Of a stretch of DNA of 64,000 nt, positions 43,247 through 51,700 are shown one piece after another. This stretch comes from CALIZF01 sp046292445. GTDB lineage: Bacteria; Pseudomonadota; Alphaproteobacteria; Rhodobacterales; Rhodobacteraceae. A program made the position numbers and the translations under genes. The notes beneath the pieces were generated by a model. The model was not told the origin of the DNA. It saw only the letters and a program-made list of their open reading frames with translations, and searched no databases. Position 1 is the first letter of the stretch; every line of letters starts with the position of its first letter. Location: the NCBI GenBank assembly GCA_046292445.1, contig JBKBQT010000011.1, forward strand, positions 42,260-106,259, given 5' to 3'.

Positions 43247-46200
43247 CCGGCCTCGCGCGCGGCGCGAAGGGCCCGGCGCTGGGCCATGGCCGCGGCGCGG
43301 GCTGCCCCGCGGTCGGCCGCATCGCCAGCCGCCTCGGCCGCGGCGGGCGCGTCGCCCAGATGCGCAGCAAGCTGCGCGAGCACCGGAAAGCGGAAGATGT
43401 CGGTGATCGACAGCCGGTCGGTGCCGAGCGCGGCCCGGATCTCGCGATGCGCCTGCACGGCAAGCAGCGAATGCCCGCCGAGCGCAAAGAAATTGTCGCC
43501 CGCCGAGATGCGCGGCACGTTGAGCACGCGGGCCCAGACCGCCGCGATGGTCGCCGCAACGCCGGCCTTCGGCGGCTCGAACGCCTCGGGCGCGGGCACC
43601 GCGGCCTGCGGGGCCGGCAGGGCCCTGCGGTCGATCTTGCGGTTCGGGGTCAGCGGCATCGCGTCGAGCATGACGACATGCGCCGGCACCATATGCGCGG
43701 GCAGAACGGCGCGCAGATGGCCCGTCAGTCGCGCGGGGTCAAAGCCGGGCGCGGCGACGATGTAGGCGACAAGGCGCGCATCGCCGGGGCTGTCCTCGCG
43801 CAGGATCACCACCGCCTGCCGCACGCCGGGGAAGGTCTCGGCTGCCGCCTCGATCTCGCCCGGCTCGATCCGGTAGCCGCGCAGCTTGACCTGCCCGTCC
43901 GCCCGCCCGAGGAAGTCGAGCCGCCCGTCCGCCCGCCAGCGCGCCAGATCCCCGGTGCGGTAGAGCCGCCCGAAGGCGGTATCGACGAACCGCTCGGCCG
44001 TCAGGTCCGGGCGCCGCCAGTAGCCGCGCGCCACCCCCGCCCCGCCGATCCAGAGCTCCCCCGCCAGCCCGATGGGCAGCGGCGCAAGATCCTCGCCGAG
44101 CACATGGACCTGCGTGTTCGCGATCGGCGTGCCGATATCGCAGACGGTGGCGCCGGGGTCGGCGGCGCCGGTGGTGGACCAGATGGTGGTCTCGGTCGGC
44201 CCATACATGTTGGTGACGGTCGCGCCCGTCGCCGCCCGCAGATCGGCCACGAGCGACCCCGGCAGCGCCTCGCCCCCGATCATCAGGTGGCGGACGCCGG
44301 CCAGCGCCGCCCGCGCCTCGGCATTGCCGGCGATCATGCGGGCCATGGACGGGGTGCATTGCAGATGCGTCACGCCGTGCCGGACGATCTGCGCGGCGAT
44401 GGAATGGTCCCCCGCCTCGGCCACCGGCGCGGCGTTGGCCCGCGCCACGACCGCGGCCAGCGGGTGCAGGCCGTCGAGGACCGTGGCCGTCGGGATGCCG
44501 TAGTCGATCAGGCAGGCGACCTCGTCCACCCCGATCCGCTTGAGATGCTCGACCCGCGCGAGCGCATCCGCGACCGTGCCGAACAGGCCCGAGTCCTCGA
44601 AATACCGCTGGAAGGCGAAATCGAGGATCCCCTCCATCTCCTCCGCGCTCAGCGTGCGCAGGTCGAGCGCCTCGGGGTCGGTCACGCCCTGCGGCTTGCG
44701 GAAGGCCGGAAAGGCCCAGGCGTATTGCTTGATGAGCGCGGCAGCCGAGCGCAGGTAGTCGCGCATCGGCCCGCGCGCGGCATCCCGCGCGGCCTCGCGC
44801 GTGTCGGCAAGGAAGGTGTGCAGCATCAGCGTCACGGTGCCCGCCGCCGGATCGTGCCCCGCCGCCGCCCGCGCGGCGCGGTAGAGCGCGATCTTGCCTG
44901 CAACCTCGTCGATGGACTGGCCGAGCAGGTGGGTGAGCACATTGACCCCCCGCGCCCCCGCCTCGCGCCAGGTGTCGGGGTTGCCGGCGGTGGTGACCCA
45001 GGCGGCAAGCTCGGGCGAGACGGGGCGGGGCTGGGTGATGACGGCATGGCGCCCGTCGGCCGTCGGAAATTCCACCGCCTCGCCGCGCCAGAGCCGGCGC
45101 ACGGCGTCGAGCGCATCGAACATCGCCGCCTTGTTGGCGGGCGGCGTGTTCTCGGGGCGCAGCACGAAATCCTCGGGCTGCCAGCCGCTGGCAAAGGCGA
45201 TGCCGGCCCGGCCGTTCGTGAGGTTGTCGATCACCGCCCAGTCCTCGGCGATGCGCGCCGGATGGTGCAGCGGGGCGACGCAGGACCCGGCGCGCACCGC
45301 GAGGTTGCGCGTGACGGCGGCGATGGCGGCGCCGGTGACGGCCGGGTTGGGGTAGGGGCCGCCGAAGGCGTGGAAATGGCGCTCGGGCGTCCAGATCGCC
45401 TTGAACCCGTGGGCATCGGCAAAGCGCGCCCCTTCGAGCATCAGCTCGTATTTCCGCGGCCCGGCGCCGTCATCGTTGCCCCAGTAGTAAAGGCTCAGGT
45501 CCATCCGCCGCCCCGAGGCGATGCGCCCGCCCGACACGAGCGCCCGCCCCTCGTCCCCCATCAGCACGACGCGGAACCCGCGGGCGAGTGTCCAGAACAG
45601 CTCCAGCACCGAGATGTCGAACGACAGCGAGGTAACGGCAAGCCAGGTATCGCCGGGATTGTGCGGGATGCGCGCATCCATGCCGGCAAAGAAATTGGCG
45701 ACCTGCCGGTGCTCGACCATCACGCCCTTGGGCCGGCCTGTGCTGCCCGAGGTGTAGATGAGATAGGCCAGATCCTCGGCCCCCGCGCCGCCGCCCGGAT
45801 CGGCCGTGGGGGCATCGGCAAGCCGCGGGTCGGCGTCGAGGACCAGCCGCTCCGGCCCCGGCGGCAGGGTGCCGGCCAGCGCGCCCTCGGTCACGATCAC
45901 CGACGCGCCGCTGTCCTCGAGATAAAGCGCGAGGCGATCGGCCGGATAGGCCGGGTCCATCGGCACATAGGCGCCCCCCGCCTTGAGGATGGCGAGCGCG
46001 CCGATCACCAGATGCGCCGTCCGCCGGGTGCAGAGCGCGACCGGCTGGCCCGGCGCGACGCCCATCGCGCGCAGCACATGGGCGGCGCGGTTCGCCGCAT
46101 CGTTCAGGGCGCGATAGCTCAGGGCATCGTCCCCGGCGATCAGGGCGGCTGCCTCGGGGGTCGCGGCGGCCTGCGCCTCGAAGGCGGCGTGGATCGTCGT

Positions 46201-47751
46201 GCCTGCGACGGCCGTCCCGGTGCGGTTCCACCCGGCGATGCGAAGGCTTTCCCCGGGCGGCAGGCCGGGCATCGCGCCATCGGCGAGCGCCCCGGCGATA
46301 TGCGCCAGCCGCGCGGTCAGGATCGCCGCCGCCTCGGGCGCGATGCGCGCGCGGTCGAGATGCAGCAGGCCGGCCTCGGGCGCGACGGTGAGCGCGGTGC
46401 CGGGCAGCGGGCCGGTGCCAAAGGCGACGGCCGCCTGCGGCAGCGGCTTCGGCCCGATGGCGGGGTCGCGGGTGGGCAGGTCGGCGGCAAAGCTCGCATG
46501 CCGGCGCGCGGCGTCGAGGGCGGCCAGCGGCGCGGGGTCGTCGGGGCCGTCGGGGCGCGGCAGGCGCAGCGGCGCCCAGCCTGACAGATAGCCCGGCGCG
46601 GCCGGCATCGCCGCATCCGCCACTGCGAGATCGCCCGTCCCGAGGCTTGCCGCGAACAGCGCCAGCGCCGCCGCCTGCCGGCCCTGGGGCAGCGCCGCCA
46701 GCGCCGGGACCGGGTGGCCCTGCCACGCAGGGCCGCCCGCGGCGGCACCCGCCAGCCCCAGCTCGATCGGCACGAGCGCGGCGAGCGCGGCCGCATGGCG
46801 CGCCTCGGCCGGCGCGGCGGCGATGGCGGCGGTCAGATGCGCGGCATCGACGGGGCCGAGCGGCGGCAGCACCGTCCCGACGCCGGCGACGGTCGTCGGG
46901 CAGCGCGACCGGCCCTCGGCATCGGTCAGCCGCATCAGCCGCACCGCACCGTCGGCGCAGGCCACGACGAGCCCGGCCGGCGTGCTGTCGAGCACCGTGC
47001 CGGGCGGGGCGCTGCCCTCGGCAGGCTCTGCCGCATGCACGCAAACCACCCCCGCGCCGATGTCGATCTTGGCCAGCGCCATCGGATTGCGATACCCGCC
47101 GTGGTCGAGCGCCCGCACCAGCCGCACCAGCGCCGCGGGCGGCGCGGCCCAGTCGAGCCGGGCGGCGGCGGGCGGCCGGTCGTCGCGGCCGTGCCAGGTC
47201 CGCTGCGACAGATCCTGCGGGCGCGGCGCGAGGGTGCCGCGCTCGATCCCGTCGAGCAGTTCGGCAAAGCTGTCGATCCCTGCCTCGAAGCATTTGGTGT
47301 TGAGCGTCAGCGCCGTTTCGCCCGGCGCGATGGCAAACCGCCGCTCGGCAAGGATGCGCCCCTCGTCCACGCCGCCCTCGATCAGGTGCCAGGCCACGCC
47401 ATGCTCGGCCTCGCCGGCGAGGATCGCCCAGACCGGCGCGTTGAGCCCGGCGTGCCGCGGCAGCGGGCCGTCGTGAAAGTTGATCGCCCCGTTCCGGCCC
47501 CGCGCGAGCAGCGCCGGCGGCAGGATGCGCAGGTTGGCCGCGCTCAGCACCCAGTCGGCCGTCACATCGCCCAGACGATCCGCCACGCCGGCATCTTGCG
47601 CCTCGGCTCTCAGGCCCGCCGCCGCGGCCCAGTGTTGCAGGTCCGCCGAGGCCGTCACAACCGCCGCGATGGCGTGCCCGCGCGCGCGCAGCGCCTCGCC
47701 GCACTGACGGGTGAGCGATTCGTTGCCGATCAGGATGAAGCTCTGGTGCAT
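43243..47751 (-). CDS. NRPS-like initiation protein: formyltransferase - adenylation domain interrupted by luciferase-like monooxygenase - PCP
   Basis: A 1502-residue protein. Formyltransferase at about 1-290: Asn91, His93 and Asp129 have the spacing of the E. coli Fmt triad N106/H108/D144. A 200-residue linker (about 300-510) resembles the end of a condensation domain. The adenylation domain starts at about 515, with A3 (YTSGSTGRPKG) near 663 and A4 (SFDISVLELF) near 708. A MupA/Atu3671-type FMN-dependent luciferase-like monooxygenase (about 749-1107) is inserted before A5 (NMYGPTETTIW, near 1180). A7, A8 and A10 are intact. A PCP follows with Ser1428 in GGHSLL. Aligned by eye to GrsA, the pocket reads D-I-L-Q-M-G-M-I-W-K, close to glycine codes. 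No C or TE domain. The ATG at 47751 is chosen because MHQSFILIGNESL begins the Fmt fold. Confidence 0.92.
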   Translation of the reverse strand: MHQSFILIGNESLTRQCGEALRARGHAIAAVVTASADLQHWAAAAGLRAEAQDAGVADRLGDVTADWVLSAANLRILPPALLARGRNGAINFHDGPLPRHAGLNAPVWAILAGEAEHGVAWHLIEGGVDEGRILAERRFAIAPGETALTLNTKCFEAGIDSFAELLDGIERGTLAPRPQDLSQRTWHGRDDRPPAAARLDWAAPPAALVRLVRALDHGGYRNPMALAKIDIGAGVVCVHAAEPAEGSAPPGTVLDSTPAGLVVACADGAVRLMRLTDAEGRSRCPTTVAGVGTVLPPLGPVDAAHLTAAIAAAPAEARHAAALAALVPIELGLAGAAAGGPAWQGHPVPALAALPQGRQAAALALFAASLGTGDLAVADAAMPAAPGYLSGWAPLRLPRPDGPDDPAPLAALDAARRHASFAADLPTRDPAIGPKPLPQAAVAFGTGPLPGTALTVAPEAGLLHLDRARIAPEAAAILTARLAHIAGALADGAMPGLPPGESLRIAGWNRTGTAVAGTTIHAAFEAQAAATPEAAALIAGDDALSYRALNDAANRAAHVLRAMGVAPGQPVALCTRRTAHLVIGALAILKAGGAYVPMDPAYPADRLALYLEDSGASVIVTEGALAGTLPPGPERLVLDADPRLADAPTADPGGGAGAEDLAYLIYTSGSTGRPKGVMVEHRQVANFFAGMDARIPHNPGDTWLAVTSLSFDISVLELFWTLARGFRVVLMGDEGRALVSGGRIASGRRMDLSLYYWGNDDGAGPRKYELMLEGARFADAHGFKAIWTPERHFHAFGGPYPNPAVTGAAIAAVTRNLAVRAGSCVAPLHHPARIAEDWAVIDNLTNGRAGIAFASGWQPEDFVLRPENTPPANKAAMFDALDAVRRLWRGEAVEFPTADGRHAVITQPRPVSPELAAWVTTAGNPDTWREAGARGVNVLTHLLGQSIDEVAGKIALYRAARAAAGHDPAAGTVTLMLHTFLADTREAARDAARGPMRDYLRSAAALIKQYAWAFPAFRKPQGVTDPEALDLRTLSAEEMEGILDFAFQRYFEDSGLFGTVADALARVEHLKRIGVDEVACLIDYGIPTATVLDGLHPLAAVVARANAAPVAEAGDHSIAAQIVRHGVTHLQCTPSMARMIAGNAEARAALAGVRHLMIGGEALPGSLVADLRAATGATVTNMYGPTETTIWSTTGAADPGATVCDIGTPIANTQVHVLGEDLAPLPIGLAGELWIGGAGVARGYWRRPDLTAERFVDTAFGRLYRTGDLARWRADGRLDFLGRADGQVKLRGYRIEPGEIEAAAETFPGVRQAVVILREDSPGDARLVAYIVAAPGFDPARLTGHLRAVLPAHMVPAHVVMLDAMPLTPNRKIDRRALPAPQAAVPAPEAFEPPKAGVAATIAAVWARVLNVPRISAGDNFFALGGHSLLAVQAHREIRAALGTDRLSITDIFRFPVLAQLAAHLGDAPAAAEAAGDAADRGAARAAAMAQRRALRAAREAG

Positions 47752-47759
47752 GGGCGCGA

Positions 47760-48713
47760 TCACAGGTTGGGCCTTGCAAGGTTGCGAAGGGCATGGGCGG
47801 CGAGGTCGCGCATGAAACGATCCGGCCCGCCGGGCGGCTGGCGTTCGACAAGGCGGCGCAGGCGCCAGATCGCGGCGCCCGTCAGATGCGCCAGCGTTGC
47901 CGCGGCGGCATAGCCGCGCCCGTGATGCTTGGCGAAATAGCGCCAGCGGCTGTCGAACCAGTAGCCGGGCGTGCGCTGCCAGCGCTTGGCGCCGGTGCTT
48001 TCCGACCCGACATGCGCCACGCGGGCGGCGGGCACATAATGCACCGGCCAACCCGCGGCCGCGGCGCGGCGGCACAGGTCGGTCTCCTCGAAATAGAGGA
48101 AGAACCCTTCGTCAAAGAGGCCGACCGCATCGAGGACCTCGCGGCGGATCATCACGCTCGCCCCGGCGACCCAGTCCACCGCGCAGGGCTGATCGGGCAG
48201 GTCCAGCGTGATGACATGCCGGCGCAAGAGGCGCGAGACCGGGCCCGTCCTCGCCGCGCCTTCAAGCTCGCTCCAGACGTTCGGAAAGCGAAAGGCGGTC
48301 AGGTGCGGATCCCCCTCGAGCCCGTGGACATGCGATCCGGCAAAGCCGACGGCCGGGTTCGCGTCGAGGTAGTCGCGCAGGATGCGGATGGCATCCGGGG
48401 CGGGGAAGGCGTCGGAGTTGAGCAGATAGACATGATCCGGCCGCCGGCCATCCGGCAGGCCGGCCGCGATGCCGACGTTGTTGCCCGCGCCGAACCCGCC
48501 GTTGCGCCCGGCCTGGATCACGCGCACACCGGTCAGACCCCGGGCCGCCACACCCGCGCGCAGCGCGGCCTCCGAGCCATCCTGCGAATCGTTGTCCACC
48601 ACGGTCACCGCGCCATCGACGCCCTGCATCGCCGCTACGGCCGCCTCGGCCGCCCGCAGCGTCATCGGCGCGGTGCGATAGTTGAGGATCACCGTCAGGA
48701 CGGACGAGGGCAT
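47760..48713 (-). CDS. GT2-family glycosyltransferase (rhamnosyltransferase-like)
   Basis: A 317-residue GT-A enzyme: VLTVILNYRTAPMTLRAAEA, VVDNDSQDGSE, NGGFGAGNNVGI, YLLNSDAFPAP (NSD at the DxD position), DWVAGASVMIRREVLDAVGLFDEGFFLYFEETDLCRRAAAAGW. This is the pattern of rhamnosyl- and related transferases of O-antigen and EPS loci. It lies between the PKS and NRPS genes with only 4 and 8 bases of spacing, so it is almost certainly co-transcribed with both. Donor and acceptor are unknown. Confidence 0.92.
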   Translation of the reverse strand: MPSSVLTVILNYRTAPMTLRAAEAAVAAMQGVDGAVTVVDNDSQDGSEAALRAGVAARGLTGVRVIQAGRNGGFGAGNNVGIAAGLPDGRRPDHVYLLNSDAFPAPDAIRILRDYLDANPAVGFAGSHVHGLEGDPHLTAFRFPNVWSELEGAARTGPVSRLLRRHVITLDLPDQPCAVDWVAGASVMIRREVLDAVGLFDEGFFLYFEETDLCRRAAAAGWPVHYVPAARVAHVGSESTGAKRWQRTPGYWFDSRWRYFAKHHGRGYAAAATLAHLTGAAIWRLRRLVERQPPGGPDRFMRDLAAHALRNLARPNL

Positions 48714-48717
48714 CGGG

Positions 48718-51700
48718 TCACTCCGCCGCCGCTCGGGCGGCATGGGGCGGCGCGGCCTGCACGGCGGCCGTGCAGGTGGCGAGCCAGTCGCGCAGCCTTG
48801 CGGCAAGGACGCGGACGTTCGGCTCCAGCACCATCGAGTCGTGATCCCCCGGCACCTCGAACACCGCAAGCCCCGGGGCAAAGGGCGACCAGTCGTTGTC
48901 GTGGGTCACGAATTCGCGCATCCGGCTCACCCAGCGGCCGCCGGTCACCTGCCAGTGCCGGTCGAGCGGCGGGCGGAACAGGGCGACGGGGCCGTTCCAC
49001 GGGCGCAGGTCATAGAGCGGCAGCGCGCCGCGGAAGGCCGCCTCGATCGCGGTATTGTGGAACTGCTGCGCGTCATCGCGCTGCGCCGCCCGTTCGCGCT
49101 GCTGCCGGCGCCAGGCGATCTTGGCGCGGGCATAATCGACCACGAAGCGCGGCCCGGCGGCGCGCATCTCGGCCAGCTTGATGAGCGCGCGGTCGGCCCG
49201 GCTGACCACCGGGCGCACCGGCATGGGCGTGTCGAGCAGGACGACACCCGCCACCCTCTCGCCCGCCGCCGTCAATTGCTGCGCCATCTCCCAGGCCGTC
49301 AGGCCGCCGCCCGAAAAGCCGCCGATCAGGTAGGGCCCATCGGGCTGCACCTGCCGCAGCTCGGCGATATAGTCACGCGCGGCCTCGGGCAGCGTGCGGT
49401 GCGGCTCGGCATCGCCCAGAAGGCCGCGCGCCTGCAGCCCGTAGAACGGCCGGTCGCCGCCGACGAGCTGCGCGAGGTGCCGCAGGTTGAGGACGTTGCC
49501 GAACATGCCCGCGACGAGGAAGAACGGAAGACCCGGCCCGCCCTCGCCCTGGTGCATGGGGACGAGGTGGGTGAACCGGCGGGGGCTGGCGGGCGCCCGC
49601 GCTTGCACGGCCGCCCGCTCGCCCGGCGCGCCCGCATCGATCCCGGCCCCGATCTCGGCCTCGATGCGGGCGGCGATGGCGGCGACGGTCGGCGCCTCGA
49701 ACAGCAGCGAGATCGGGAAATCGACGCGGAACGCCTTGCGGATCATCGCAAAGAGCCGGACAGCGATGAGCGAATGGCCCCCGAGGTCGAAGAACCCGTC
49801 TTCCACCCCCACCTGCGCAACGCCGAGCAGATCCTGCCAGTAACCGGCAAGCGTGCGTTCGATGTCGGTGCGCGGCGCGACGTAATCGGCGGCGAGCGCA
49901 GGCCGGTCGAACCCGGCCGCCTCGGCCGGCGCCGCCGCCGGCGCGTTCAGCCGGGCGAGCGCATGGAGATCGAGCGAGGAGACGGCGAGCCGCGGCAGCC
50001 CGGCCGCCAGCGCCCGGTCGAAGGCCGCGCCGCCGGACTCGGGCGGGATGCCCTGCGCGATCGTGTGGCGCAGGCGCGCCTCGGCCGCAGTCGCTGGGCG
50101 CGGCCCGCCGGTGTCGTCGAACACGAGGTCGCGCGCCTGCGGCGCCCGGCCGAGGTCGAGCGCGCCGTCGAGCCGGCGCAGCGCGAACCCGTCGATCACC
50201 ATGCAGACGCGCCCGTCGGGCGTGGCCAGTGTAACGTCGAACCGCGCCGATCCGCCCGTCGCGCCGGCAAGCCGCACATGGCTGATGATCTCGAACGGCA
50301 GGGGCGCATGCACCTGCACGCGGGCATAGCCCACCGGCACCCAGAGCCGCTCCGGCGTCCAGCCCTCGATCAGCCGCATCGCCCAGCCGGTCGCGATGTC
50401 GAGAAGGGCAGGGTGCAGCGCATAGGCCCGGTCGGGCGTGCGGAACGCCTCGCCCAGCGACAGCCGCGCGAGGCCCTCGCCCGCGCCATAGGCGGTGCTG
50501 CGCAGCACCCGCCAGCGCGGGCCGAAGGCGAGGTGATCCTCTTGCGGGCTGCGCAGGCCCTGCGGGTCGGCCTCGGCCGGTGTCAGCCGCGCCGCCAGCG
50601 CCGCCAGGTCGAGCGGCGGCGGCGCCGGCAGCGGGCCCGGCGCCAGCTCGGCCGTCGCATGGGTCTGCCAGCCCCGCCGCCCCTCGGCGGTCGCCTCGGC
50701 AAGCACCGCGAAGGCATAGCCCGCCGGGCTGCGCGCCAGCCGCACCCGCACCGGCAGCGCCGCGCCATCGGGCACGGCGAGCGGGCGGAAGAAGGTCAGA
50801 TCCCGCGCCTCCCATGGGCCCGCCTCGCCCTGCGCGGCCAGCGCCTCGGCCGCGAGTTCGAGATAGCCCGTGCCGGGCAGCAGCGCCGCACCATCCGCCG
50901 TGCGATGCCCGTCGAGCACCCAGCGGTCCGCGGCGCGCCAGGTCGCGGCGAATACCCGGTCGCCCGCCAAGTCGAACCCGGCGGTGTCGAGCAGCGGCTG
51001 GCCGGCCGGCACCGGCGGTGCGGGCGTCCGGCTGCGCTCGGCAATCTGGTCGGCGGCCATGCCGACGCCCGACCACACGCCCCAGTCGATGGCCACCACG
51101 CGCGTCCGCCCGCCCGTTCGCGACTCTGCCACGGCGTTGAGGAATTCGTTCGCGGCGACATAGTCCACCTGCCCTGCCGGGGCGGTGACGGTCGAGGTCG
51201 AGGAAAACAGCACCATCAGGTCGAGATCGCCATCGGGGAACAGGCTGGTCAGCACCTGCGTGCCGTGCAGCTTGGGCGCGAAAACCGCCTCGACCCGCCC
51301 CGGATCCTTGGCCAGCATCGGCGCATCGTCGATCACGCCAGCGGCATGGATCAGCACCGCGATGCGCCCCGCGGCGGCCTCGGCCGTCGTTCGCGCTGCC
51401 CGCATCTCCTCGAGGTTGCAGACATCGGCCGCGATCACCGTCACCTGCGCCCCGAGGCCTTCCAGCCGCTCGACCGCCCGGATCCGCTGCGACACCGGGT
51501 CGTCGGGCGCATGGCTGCGCAGCCATTCCGCCCGCGCCTCGGGTGGCGGCAGGGCGCGGCGCGCGAGCAGGACGATGCGGGCGCGATACCGCGCGAACAG
51601 ATGTTCGGCCAGCGTCAGCCCGATGCCGCCGAAGCCACCGGTGACGAGCACCGTCGCGCCTTTCGCGATCGGCGACACCGGGTCGGCGGGCAGCGGCACC

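Noticed and set aside
43360..46584. Long plus-strand frame opposite the NRPS gene
   Set aside because: Same reason: an Arg/Gly-rich antisense shadow with no domain.
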